A stretch of DNA of 64,000 nt from Paraburkholderia rhynchosiae (GTDB lineage: Bacteria; Pseudomonadota; Gammaproteobacteria; Burkholderiales; Burkholderiaceae). The position numbers and the translations under genes are program-made. Location: positions 310,001 to 374,000 of the forward strand of contig NZ_PNXY01000004.1 of the NCBI RefSeq assembly GCF_002879865.1, given 5' to 3'. The notes below the pieces were generated by a model that had not been told where the DNA came from, searched no databases, and saw nothing but the letters and a program-made list of their open reading frames with translations. Each line of letters begins with the position of its first letter. Within the stretch, counting starts at the first letter, position 1. Shown in pieces: positions 1-7,766 of this stretch.

Positions 1-86
1 ACGATCAGCACGGGCACCATCAGGAACACGAGAATCAGCACGACGAACACGCCGAGCACGACTCTGCCGAACGGGATCTTGTTCAT
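1..86 (-). CDS. ABC transporter permease, PotC/YdcV type (partial)
   Basis: Only the first 28 or so codons are in the window; the gene runs off the left edge. The visible N-terminus starts MNKIPFGRVVLG and continues into a hydrophobic stretch, as expected for the first membrane helix of a second spermidine/putrescine-type permease. The ATG overlaps the TGA of the upstream permease as ATGA, so the two are translationally coupled. The PotB-PotC order is the family norm. Substrate cannot be told from this fragment. Confidence 0.75.
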   Translation of the reverse strand, partial: MNKIPFGRVVLGVFVVLILVFLMVPVLI

Positions 87-994
87 TTCGCGCCCAAGGT
101 CTTTTCGAGTGGAATCACGCGGCTCGCGGCATAGAAGATCGCGAACACACAGAGCAGCAGCACGACACTGACCGCGCTCGCCGCGCCCCAACTGTTATAG
201 ATCTCGACATTGCGGCTCACTACCATCGAGACCATGATCGACTTGCCGCCGCCCATCAGTTCGGGCGTGATGTAAAAACCGAGGCACAGTACGAACACGA
301 GCGTGACGCCCGCCACGACGCCGCTCATCGACAGCGGCAGGAACACGCGCCAGAACACGTGCAGCGGCGAACCGCCAAGACTTGCGCCGGCCTGCGAGAG
401 ATTCGCCGGGATCTTCTGCATCGCCGAATAGAGCGGCAGCACCATGAAGGGCAACAGGATGTGCACCATCGCGAGGATCGTGCCGAACTGGTTATAGGCG
501 AGTTGCACCGGTCGATCAATAAGGCCCATTTCAAGCAGCGCCTTGTTGATGAGCCCCGTGCGCTGCAACAGCACGAGCCATGCGTAAGTACGCACGAGCA
601 CGCTGGTCCAGAACGGCAGAATCACCATGCCGAGTATCAGCGCGCTCCAGCGTGGCGATACCGACGCCGCGAAATACGCAACCGGATAGCCGAGCAACAG
701 CGTCACGCCCGTCACGATCACGCTGAGCTTGAACGTCATCAGGAACGTGTCGAGGTAAGTGCCAGTAAAAATGCGCTGGTAGTTGACGAGCGTAAAGCCG
801 CCGTCATGCCAGATGGACTGCCACGAGAGCCACGCGAGCGGCACGACCAGCAGCACCACGACGACGAAAAGCGCGGGCGCGAGCAACAGCAGCATCGCGC
901 GATCTTCGCGTTGCTGATGGTGCACCGACGGGTCCATCGTGGCGGTCTGCATCAAGCTGGGGTCCTGGAGAATCCGTTTGGCTGTCGTCATCAT
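83..994 (-). CDS. ABC transporter permease, PotB type
   Basis: Inner-membrane permease of a polyamine-type ABC importer, 303 aa from the chosen start. About six membrane helices are visible: one near residues 35-55, then a cluster after residue 90. An EAA-like loop lies around GASLGGSPLHVFWRVFLPLS, where the ATPase docks. An in-frame ATG 30 bases further upstream exists, but the ATG at 994 overlaps the TGA of the oxidoreductase gene as ATGA, matching the other junctions of this operon. It would work with the ATPase at 3117-4193 and the next permease. No periplasmic binding protein is in the window; it may lie beyond the left edge. Confidence 0.88.
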   Translation of the reverse strand: MMTTAKRILQDPSLMQTATMDPSVHHQQREDRAMLLLLAPALFVVVVLLVVPLAWLSWQSIWHDGGFTLVNYQRIFTGTYLDTFLMTFKLSVIVTGVTLLLGYPVAYFAASVSPRWSALILGMVILPFWTSVLVRTYAWLVLLQRTGLINKALLEMGLIDRPVQLAYNQFGTILAMVHILLPFMVLPLYSAMQKIPANLSQAGASLGGSPLHVFWRVFLPLSMSGVVAGVTLVFVLCLGFYITPELMGGGKSIMVSMVVSRNVEIYNSWGAASAVSVVLLLCVFAIFYAASRVIPLEKTLGAK

Positions 995-2340
995 GCACCC
1001 ACGGCGTCGAGAAACTGATACCACGCGGCGACGACGCGAACGCCCGGCGCGCGCAGCGAATGAAACGGCACCGGCCGCAAGCCTTGCTGACCGAGCAGGG
1101 CAAGCTCCGGCGTCTCGCCGAGCGCAAGCGCCGCAGCATGCTGGCCTAGCAGGCTAGCCATCGCGACACCCGCTCCGTTATACCCCAGACAAAAGGTCGT
1201 GGCATCGTCGCTGCGGCCAACGTGCGGCAACGCGTTGAACGTCATGCCGACATATCCCGACCAGCCATATTCGACGCGCACATCCGTGAGATCGGGAAAG
1301 AGCGCGATCATCGCGCGCCGCAATGCGTCGAAACCGGTTGCCTGCCCTTCCTTGCCGAACGCGTCACGCCCGCCGAACAGCATGCGGCCGTCCACCTTGC
1401 GAAACCACTTCATCATGCGGCGTGTTTCCGTATAGCTGCGGCGCTGCACCATCAGCCGCATATCGAGTTCCCCGGGCAGGCGCTCGGTTGCGATCATCGC
1501 GCTGCGAAACGGCACGAGTTCGCGTTGATACGCGGCGGTGGCGGACGTGAGATTGGAATACGCGTTGGTCGCCACGATCACCTGCTTCGCCTGCACGGTG
1601 CCGCCAGGCGTTCGCAGCACGACGACGCCGGGCCCGCGTTGGGAGCGCGTCATTTCGAGAACCGGCGTCGCTTCGTAGATCGGCACGCCGCGCGCGGTGA
1701 GACCTCGCGCGAGACCGTAGACATATTCGAGCGGCAGGATCGTGCCGGCATCGGCGCTCAACACGCCGCCGACGAATCCTGTCGATCCCGTCTCGCGCGT
1801 CACTTCTTCGCGCGACTGCACGGTCATCGACGTGTCGCCTAACTGCGTGCGCACCCAGTCGGCTTCCGCGCGAATCGCGGCGAGCGCGCGCTCGGTGTGC
1901 GCGCAACGCAGGCTGCCCGTATGCTCAAAACGCGCGCGTTCGAGCTTGAATTCGTCGATAAACGATTCGACCACGCGCACGCCATCATGCGCGAGGCGGT
2001 GCATGCGCTTCGCGGTATCGAGCCCATGCAGCTTGTGGATCTGCGGAAACGACAAGCGGAACTTCGACGACACCACGCCGCCATTACGCCCACTCGCGCC
2101 CCAGCCGACCGGGTTCGCATCGAACACCGCGCAATCGACACCGCGTTTTTGCAGCGCGTACGCGGCCGACAAGCCCGAATAGCCGGCGCCGATTATGGCC
2201 ACATCGACCGTGAGATCACGTGCCAGCGGGGCGCCCATGCTGACCGGCGCTTGCTTGTGCGGCTCACGGGCGGCCATCGCCCGCCATAACGAATCGGGCT
2301 GAGGCCGCTGCGAAGGGTGCTGAATGGCGGGCGCGAGCAT
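991..2340 (-). CDS. FAD-dependent amine oxidoreductase (PuuB/DAO family)
   Basis: 449 aa flavoprotein of the D-amino-acid-oxidase/glycine-oxidase fold, closest in architecture to gamma-glutamylputrescine oxidase. The Rossmann FAD motif VAIIGAGYSGLSAAYALQ is near residue 50, followed by the family GWGASGRNGG segment. The C-terminal WSGYVGMTFNALPHVG stretch is the second FAD contact typical of PuuB-like enzymes. Family knowledge suggests oxidative deamination of an imported amine in the cytosol. It sits inside the ABC operon, 3 bp after the HAD gene and overlapping the permease start by 4 bp, so it probably acts on the transported substrate. The exact substrate is inference. Confidence 0.85.
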   Translation of the reverse strand: MLAPAIQHPSQRPQPDSLWRAMAAREPHKQAPVSMGAPLARDLTVDVAIIGAGYSGLSAAYALQKRGVDCAVFDANPVGWGASGRNGGVVSSKFRLSFPQIHKLHGLDTAKRMHRLAHDGVRVVESFIDEFKLERARFEHTGSLRCAHTERALAAIRAEADWVRTQLGDTSMTVQSREEVTRETGSTGFVGGVLSADAGTILPLEYVYGLARGLTARGVPIYEATPVLEMTRSQRGPGVVVLRTPGGTVQAKQVIVATNAYSNLTSATAAYQRELVPFRSAMIATERLPGELDMRLMVQRRSYTETRRMMKWFRKVDGRMLFGGRDAFGKEGQATGFDALRRAMIALFPDLTDVRVEYGWSGYVGMTFNALPHVGRSDDATTFCLGYNGAGVAMASLLGQHAAALALGETPELALLGQQGLRPVPFHSLRAPGVRVVAAWYQFLDAVGA

Positions 2341-2343
2341 GAC

Positions 2344-3054
2344 TTAAGCGGCGCGCGCTTCGGCTTCGACGGCGTCCGCGAGCGCGCCGAGCGTCGCGAA
2401 CTTGAACGTCGGCGCCGTGACCGCTTCCGGCACCGGCGTCGCACCAAAGCCCTTCATGCCCTGGCGCCGCTCGATCCAGCACGTCGCATAACCGAGCTTG
2501 GTCGCGATGCCGATGTCGTGATACTGGCTCTGCGCAGTGTGCAGAATCTCGTTGAACTTGAAGCCGAATGCGGCCTGACGTCCACGGTTATAGGCAAAGA
2601 ACTGCGGATCCGGTTTCGCGACGCCGGTTTCGTCACAGCAAACGCTGTCGTCGAACGGATCGCCCAAGGTATGTGCGTAGGCCGACAACGCGACGCGGTC
2701 CGCGTTCGTCATTGCCACGAGCCGGTAATGTTTGCGCAAGCGCTTCAAGGCCGCCACCGAGTCTTCGAACGCGGGCCATTCCAGCACGTCACGCTGGAAC
2801 GCGGCTGCGGATTGCGCGTCGTCGGGCAGCCCGAGTTCCTTGGCCAGATACAGATACACGTTCGCCATCTCGTGGCTCGAACGGCCAGGATGGGCCGCGC
2901 GTCCGCGCATATACGGTTCGAAGATCTGGTCGTCCGTGAGGTCTTTCGCCGCCGCGCCGCCAAGACGCCGCACGGACGCGAGCACGCCCTGTTCGAAGTT
3001 GATCAGCGTGCCGACGACATCGAACGTCAGGACCTTGAAATCGGTGAGCTTCAT
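2344..3054 (-). CDS. HAD-family hydrolase, haloacid dehalogenase-like
   Basis: 236 aa, usual length for type II haloacid dehalogenase-like HAD enzymes. The N-terminal nucleophile motif is TFDVVGTL with Asp12. Thr/Ser motif II is around LVAMTNAD, and the motif IV region reads CDETGVAKPDPQFFAY with the conserved Lys-Pro-Asp. The nucleophile motif lacks the second Asp of phosphatase-type HADs, as is common in the dehalogenase branch. It is the second gene of the ABC operon, between the ATPase and the oxidoreductase. A role in processing the imported compound is likely, but whether it dehalogenates or dephosphorylates cannot be read from sequence. Confidence 0.8.
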   Translation of the reverse strand: MKLTDFKVLTFDVVGTLINFEQGVLASVRRLGGAAAKDLTDDQIFEPYMRGRAAHPGRSSHEMANVYLYLAKELGLPDDAQSAAAFQRDVLEWPAFEDSVAALKRLRKHYRLVAMTNADRVALSAYAHTLGDPFDDSVCCDETGVAKPDPQFFAYNRGRQAAFGFKFNEILHTAQSQYHDIGIATKLGYATCWIERRQGMKGFGATPVPEAVTAPTFKFATLGALADAVEAEARAA

Positions 3055-3116
3055 TGCATCATCCTTTGCGGTTTGCGTGATTCGTAAGACGGAAGCCCAT
3101 GCGGGCGCGAGGAAAA

Positions 3117-4193
3117 TCAGGCGGGCACGACGATCGTGTCCCGCGGATCGAGCACGACGGTCATCTGCTCGCCCGGTGATGGAATGCGGCTACGCGCGTC
3201 GTGATTGCCGGGCTGCCGCAGGCTGATCGAGGTGCCGTCGGGAAGCGCCGCGAACACGCGCAGACTCTCGCCCTGGTACAGCACTTCGGTGACGCGGCAC
3301 GACAGCCGGTTGGCGGCGGGCTGAATCGCGCCGCCGTCGATCACGAGCTTTTCGGTTTGCACGGCGAGGAGCAGCCGCTCGCCGCGCGGCAGCGGATGCG
3401 CGGTACGCAATACGGCGTCGCCAAGGCGGACCGAATCGTCGCCGGCGCGGCTCACATCGAGCAACGTCGCTTCGCCGATGAAGCTCGCGACGAATGCGTC
3501 GCAAGGCCGGTCATAGAGACGTTCAGGCGTATCGATCTGCACGAGCTTGCCGTTCTTCAGCACGGCGACGCGGTCGCTCATCGTCAGCGCCTCGCGCTGA
3601 TCGTGCGTCACGTAGACGATCGTTGCGCCGAGCTTGCGATGCAGGCGCCGCAGCTCGATCTGCATCGTTTCGCGCAATTGCTTGTCGAGCGCGGAGAGCG
3701 GCTCGTCCATCAGAATCAGTTGCGGCTCGAAGACCATTGCCCTTGCCAGCGCGACGCGCTGACGTTGCCCGCCGGAAAGCTGGCTGATGTTGCGCGCTTC
3801 ATAGCCGCTCAGCTCGACCATCGCGAGGGCGTCGGCCACTTTTCTCGCCCAGCCGGCTTTCGGGTCGCGGCGCGCGCGCAGCGGGAACGCGACGTTCTCG
3901 CCGACCGTCATATGCGGAAACAGCGCGTAGTTCTGAAACACGATGCCGATGTTGCGTTTGTGCGGCGGCGCGAATGTAATGTCGCGCTCGCCGACCCACA
4001 CCGAGCCGGAACTCGGTTGGACAAAGCCGCCGAGGATGCCCAACAGCGTCGTCTTGCCGGAACCGGACGGCCCCAGCAGCGACACGAATTCGCCTGGCTC
4101 GATGTCGAGCGACACGTCGTCCAGTGCGACCACCGGACCATAACGCTTCGCTGCCGACCGGATGGAGACTCCTGTTTTCGCTCGTGCGTCCAT
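3117..4193 (-). CDS. ABC transporter ATP-binding protein, PotA type
   Basis: 358 aa ATPase of a spermidine/putrescine-type importer. Walker A is GPSGSGKT, the signature is LSGGQRQRVALARAM, Walker B is LILMDEP and the switch His is in VTHDQ. A C-terminal TOBE region follows, as in PotA. The ATG at 4193 (MDARAKTG) was chosen because it begins just before conserved sequence. A longer frame exists upstream but would run into the divergent LysR gene. First gene of the five-gene minus-strand operon, likely controlled from the 100 bp divergent intergenic region shared with the GcvA-like regulator. Confidence 0.9.
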   Translation of the reverse strand: MDARAKTGVSIRSAAKRYGPVVALDDVSLDIEPGEFVSLLGPSGSGKTTLLGILGGFVQPSSGSVWVGERDITFAPPHKRNIGIVFQNYALFPHMTVGENVAFPLRARRDPKAGWARKVADALAMVELSGYEARNISQLSGGQRQRVALARAMVFEPQLILMDEPLSALDKQLRETMQIELRRLHRKLGATIVYVTHDQREALTMSDRVAVLKNGKLVQIDTPERLYDRPCDAFVASFIGEATLLDVSRAGDDSVRLGDAVLRTAHPLPRGERLLLAVQTEKLVIDGGAIQPAANRLSCRVTEVLYQGESLRVFAALPDGTSISLRQPGNHDARSRIPSPGEQMTVVLDPRDTIVVPA

Positions 4194-4248
4194 TGCGTTT
4201 TTTCTCGCTGAAGGGCCTGCGTTAGGGAAAATATAGGTGTCAAACTTT

Positions 4249-4273
4249 TTGGCGGCAATTCCCAAATTGTTGG
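4249..4273. promoter_or_regulatory. Alternating TTGG/CCAA inverted repeats, candidate LysR operator
   Basis: In the divergent region between the ABC operon and the LysR gene, TTGG-N9-CCAA (4249-4265) is followed by CCAA-N4-TTGG (4262-4273), sharing the middle arm. LysR regulators commonly bind interrupted dyads in divergent promoters. The link to the adjacent regulator is inference. Confidence 0.35.
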
Positions 4274-4293
4274 ATCGGGCATAACATGAAGTC

Positions 4294-5265
4294 ATGCCGA
4301 ATCTACGCAAAAAACTGCCGAGCGCGAATGCGCTGTTCGTCTTCGAAGCGGCCGCGCGTTGTGGCAACTTCACGCGTGCCGCGCAGGAACTCTATGTGAG
4401 CCAGCCCGCCGTGAGCCGAATGCTCGCGCGCATGGAAGACCACATCGGAGTGCGCCTGTTCGAGCGCGTGCGCGGCGGTATCGAGCTGACCGAGAACGGG
4501 CGCATCCTGTATCGCAAGATATCGGAGGGCTTCAACGGCATCGAAAGCGCGATACGCGAAATCGAGGCGCGCTCGACAGGCGTGGAATCCGTCACGCTGT
4601 CGGTATCCACTGGCTTCACCACGCACTGGCTGATGCCGCGCATGAGCCGCCTGAACGAAGCGTTTCCATCAATTGATCTGCGGTTTCAGCTCATTTCGGG
4701 GCGCATCGGCGGACCGCTGGTCGACGTGGACCTCGGCATGCGCTTCATGCACGCCGGCGAAATCGACGAGAACAGCGTGCTCGTGATGCCCGAGACGCTG
4801 ATGCCGGTGTGCAACCCGCGCTATCAGGAAACAGCGCAAACCGAGGCGGGCCGGGAGCATGGCGATGTCGTCATCGTGATGGACGACGAAGAGCGCGGCT
4901 GGCATCACCGCTTCGGCGCGTTCGAACAGCATGGCCGGCGCGTCGCGAGCATGCTGGGCTTCAACGACTATGCGATCGTCGTGCAAGCGGCGCTGCTCGG
5001 CCAAGGCATCGCGCTCGGCTGGCTCAACGTGGTATCGCACTGGCTGTCGCAGCGCGCGCTCGTGCCCGCCGAAGAAGAAATCCTCGTGACAAACCGGCGC
5101 TGCTGTCTGGTGTCGCCAGCGAACCGGCCGTTGCGGCCCATTGTCTCGGACGTGCGCGACTGGATCGTCGAGGAAATGCGTGCGGACATGCGCACCCTGG
5201 AGCGTGCGTATCCGCAGTTGGGATTGCGCGATGCGTTCAAGGAATGCGGAGTGGTTATCGGCTGA
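4294..5265 (+). CDS. LysR-family transcriptional regulator, GcvA-like
   Basis: 323 aa. The N-terminal winged HTH spans about residues 8-67, with FEAAARCGNFTRAAQELYVSQPAVSRML as the DNA-binding stretch. It opens with the LPSANALFVFEAAAR pattern typical of the GcvA/AmpR subgroup. A periplasmic-binding-like effector domain follows to about residue 300. It diverges from the polyamine-type ABC operon with 100 bp between starts, the classic layout for a LysR protein controlling the neighbouring operon and itself. The effector is probably the transported amine or a product of it; this is inferred from position only. Confidence 0.88.
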   Translation: MPNLRKKLPSANALFVFEAAARCGNFTRAAQELYVSQPAVSRMLARMEDHIGVRLFERVRGGIELTENGRILYRKISEGFNGIESAIREIEARSTGVESVTLSVSTGFTTHWLMPRMSRLNEAFPSIDLRFQLISGRIGGPLVDVDLGMRFMHAGEIDENSVLVMPETLMPVCNPRYQETAQTEAGREHGDVVIVMDDEERGWHHRFGAFEQHGRRVASMLGFNDYAIVVQAALLGQGIALGWLNVVSHWLSQRALVPAEEEILVTNRRCCLVSPANRPLRPIVSDVRDWIVEEMRADMRTLERAYPQLGLRDAFKECGVVIG

Positions 5266-5316
5266 GGGAAGGCTCCGGCAAGACAGCTTTTGCGATCCGG
5301 CGGCTGGATGTGCTTG

Positions 5317-5637
5317 TTAGAGGCCGTTTTTCATCGTATGCAGCAAGTCGCCAACAGACTGATGCGTGTTGACGGCGTTGACGATGTCCGCGAGGAACCA
5401 CGGCAGAATCAATTGCGTGTCGGGATCGCTGACGCCGACGCTAAGCACCGGTGGCCTCGACGCCGGCTCGGGGAGCGCCGCACCGTGAACGGTACGCGAG
5501 GCGCGGGTTTCAGTACTGGCCGGAACGCGCTGGACGGTTTGCCCGTTAGCCGGCGACCATGTGGACGAACAGCCCGCAAAGAGGACTGCAACGGCAGCGG
5601 CAGCGGCAGCGGCAGCAGTGACGTAGAACGACTTCAT
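5317..5637 (-). CDS. Small alanine-rich lipoprotein, unknown function
   Basis: 106 aa. The signal peptide begins MKSFYVTAAAAAAAAV and ends in a weak lipobox LFAGC with Cys23; Phe at -3 is atypical. The start at 5637 has GGAG about ten bases upstream. The eight alanines of the signal peptide are encoded by a perfect hexamer repeat. The remaining part is Ser/Thr/Pro-rich and ends with an amphipathic stretch around WFLADIVNAVNTHQSVGDLLHTM. I recognise no family. It converges with the LysR gene and is followed upstream by a divergent small membrane protein gene. Confidence 0.65.
   Translation of the reverse strand: MKSFYVTAAAAAAAAVAVLFAGCSSTWSPANGQTVQRVPASTETRASRTVHGAALPEPASRPPVLSVGVSDPDTQLILPWFLADIVNAVNTHQSVGDLLHTMKNGL
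5593..5616 (+). repeat. (GGCAGC)4 hexamer microsatellite inside a signal peptide
   Basis: Four perfect tandem copies of GGCAGC encode alanine pairs in the hydrophobic core of the small lipoprotein's signal peptide. Copy changes keep frame and would alter signal peptide length by two residues per unit. Confidence 0.85.
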
Positions 5638-5817
5638 GATGTGAACTCCGGCCACATCGCTTCGACACAAATATCCGGCGACAAGTTCGTCGACGTGCGC
5701 TCAGGTTGCCCTCGCGCAGAGCGGTCCGCTTTTGCGCAACGCTGAGGCAACGCAAGAAGCTGTTGCGTCGGTTCTTCTGGTACTCTGCGCCCTTTCCAAC
5801 AGCTAGCATTCAACTCG

Positions 5818-6213
5818 ATGGAAACCCCCTTCAACGATCGCGGTGTGTCGGTCACCCGCAATGCGCTCTCTTCGGCCGGCCAGGTCTTTCCGCTGCGCGA
5901 CATCGTCAGCGTCCAGGTCGTCACCGTGCAGAAGAACAAAGTGTTGCCCATTACCATCTCCGTGCTGGGGCTCGTCGGCGCGATTGTCGGCGGCCTGTTG
6001 CGCTCGCCGGCGGGGATGGTTTGCGGCGCGATGCTCATCGTGGTCGGCTGGCTCACATGGGTGACGCAAGACATCACGCATCGTCTTATGGTGCAAACGG
6101 CCAATGGAGAACGCGAGGCGCTTTCCAGCGTCGACCGTGAGTTCGTCGAGCGCGTCGGCGCTGCCGTGAATGAAGCAAAAGGCGCTGCCGCGGCAGCAGC
6201 GCAGAAAGTCTGA
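5818..6213 (+). CDS. DUF6232-like small membrane protein
   Basis: 131 aa. An N-terminal PH-like strand pattern (VSVTRNALSSAGQVFPLRDIVSVQVV) is followed by two closely spaced membrane helices at about residues 43-60 and 65-82, then a charged C-terminal part ending in an alanine run. This layout matches proteins assigned to DUF6232, whose function is not known. It is flanked by short intergenic regions and two lipoproteins, with no clear operon. The family call is from memory of the pattern and is moderate. Confidence 0.65.
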   Translation: METPFNDRGVSVTRNALSSAGQVFPLRDIVSVQVVTVQKNKVLPITISVLGLVGAIVGGLLRSPAGMVCGAMLIVVGWLTWVTQDITHRLMVQTANGEREALSSVDREFVERVGAAVNEAKGAAAAAAQKV

Positions 6214-6586
6214 GCAACCAAACATGAGTTCGCTCGCGCGGCTCATGCATTCTGCCGACGGCAACGCTCGCGTCGACACGACCCTCGGCGCCAGCCAACG
6301 TGCCGCGGCCGCGCGCCGGACCTCGCTGAAAGCCTTCACACATCTTTGCAAGTGCTCGCCGACGCGCAGGTAGAGTCGCCGCTTCTGTTATCGCGCGTTC
6401 CCTTTCGCAGGCCTCGCGGTGCGTCGCGGGCGGCGGCGTCGCGGCATTTACGCTCGCACAGCGGCAATGCGGTAAGAGCTAGTGCCTTTGACGGCGCATT
6501 TTCTCGCGCCATCGCGACCGTCTCTTTCCGCATTGCATTCGCATCCATCGCCTTCGCCAGGGACCGCCTTATTGCGAGCGTGCTCC
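6214..6586. other. Intergenic region without a supported gene
   Basis: Open frames here lack family resemblance and a good ribosome binding site. A frame runs from 6482 into the lipoprotein gene, but its first 35 codons are low-complexity Ser/His/Pro, so the lipoprotein was started at 6587. I see no clear terminator or repeat. Confidence 0.5.
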
Positions 6587-7678
6587 ATGTCCCTGCTTTC
6601 TGTTTATGCCGCAGGTCGGCATCTGCATCATTATTTTTGCCGTCGTACCGGCGCCGCGCTTGTCGCGACCGCTGCGCTCACAGCGTTGAGCGGATGCTCG
6701 ACCACCTTCCCGACGCCCACGCCGCCGGCGCCGACTGTGTCGCTGATCAACGGCGGCAAAGACGGCGTGCTGATCCCTCTGCACGTTGAACGTGCCGACG
6801 AGGACCACGCGCGTCTCGGGCTGCCGGTTCAACTCGACGGCAGACCGCTGTACATGGCGCTCGATACCGGTACGCAAGGCGTGCGAGTGTTGAAATCGGC
6901 ACTGCCGGGTTCGGACTACGCGAGCGCCGCGCCGGCAAGCACACTCTCGCTGGCGAACGGCGCGCAAGTGTCTGGCGCGGCCGTGAAATTGCCGACGAGC
7001 GTCGCGGGCTCGAAGCAGGTACAGGTCGACGCCCAAGCGGTCGATACCGTCAGGTGCCAGGCCACCTCAAAACGCTGCGTCGCGATTGACGGCTATACCG
7101 GCGAATTCGGCTGGGCGTTCTCCGGGCTTTTCGGCGTCGGCGCCGCTCAACCGGACGACACCTGTTGCACGCAGCCGCTGCGCGCATTGGCCGGCCACAT
7201 CGGCGAGCGCTATCTGGTCCACTCGAACTTTGCAAAGCCGTATCTGATGCTAAGTCCGTCCAGTACGATCACGAAGGACTACACGATGGTGCCGATGACC
7301 GTATCGAATGACGGCACGGTGCAATGGCCGAGAGGCTGCGTCAATGTCGGCGACAAGATGATGTTCTGCGCACCGCTCGTGTTTGCCACGGCGACCACCG
7401 GCATGATCCGCATCGAAACGGATACGGCGCCGAACTGGACCGGCGACGACAGCGTCGGCAAGGTGCTCATTCAAGGCAACTACAACGCGGCGATCGGCTC
7501 GGCCAACTGGGTGCACCGCTACGACGACGCACAAGTCACGATCGTGAAGGTGAAGCCAGGCGCGAACCGCATCGTGATCGGCTTGATGGGCATGCAGAAT
7601 ATCGACGTGCTGTTCGATTTTCCGCGCGGCCAGTTGGGCCTGTCTGCAAGCCAGGCGGTTGAGAAGCTGACGCCTTAA
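6587..7678 (+). CDS. DUF3443-like lipoprotein with retropepsin-like motif
   Basis: 363 aa from the ATG at 6587. The signal peptide ends in a good lipobox LSGC with Cys37. A Pro/Thr-rich linker follows, then a beta-rich domain beginning GKDGVLIPLHVERA. It contains MALDTGTQGVRV, which resembles the D-T/S-G catalytic loop of aspartic proteases. Length and layout match the Burkholderiales DUF3443 family of unknown function. Only one clear DTG loop is visible, so protease activity would need dimerisation, as in retropepsins, or may be absent. A strong terminator closes the gene. Confidence 0.7.
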   Translation: MSLLSVYAAGRHLHHYFCRRTGAALVATAALTALSGCSTTFPTPTPPAPTVSLINGGKDGVLIPLHVERADEDHARLGLPVQLDGRPLYMALDTGTQGVRVLKSALPGSDYASAAPASTLSLANGAQVSGAAVKLPTSVAGSKQVQVDAQAVDTVRCQATSKRCVAIDGYTGEFGWAFSGLFGVGAAQPDDTCCTQPLRALAGHIGERYLVHSNFAKPYLMLSPSSTITKDYTMVPMTVSNDGTVQWPRGCVNVGDKMMFCAPLVFATATTGMIRIETDTAPNWTGDDSVGKVLIQGNYNAAIGSANWVHRYDDAQVTIVKVKPGANRIVIGLMGMQNIDVLFDFPRGQLGLSASQAVEKLTP

Positions 7679-7694
7679 GGGCAGCCGCAAATAG

Positions 7695-7733
7695 AAAGGC
7701 CGTGCGTCAAGTGAACTGACGCACGGCCTTTTT
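7695..7733. terminator. Bidirectional intrinsic terminator
   Basis: A near-perfect hairpin has arms AAAGGCCGTGCGTCA (7695-7709) and TGACGCACGGCCTTT, a 7-base loop and T/A tracts on both sides. It lies between two convergent genes, the DUF3443-like lipoprotein and glgP, and can serve both. Confidence 0.9.
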
Positions 7734-7766
7734 CATGTTGCTTCGCAAGCGAAAGCAACGAACCGT

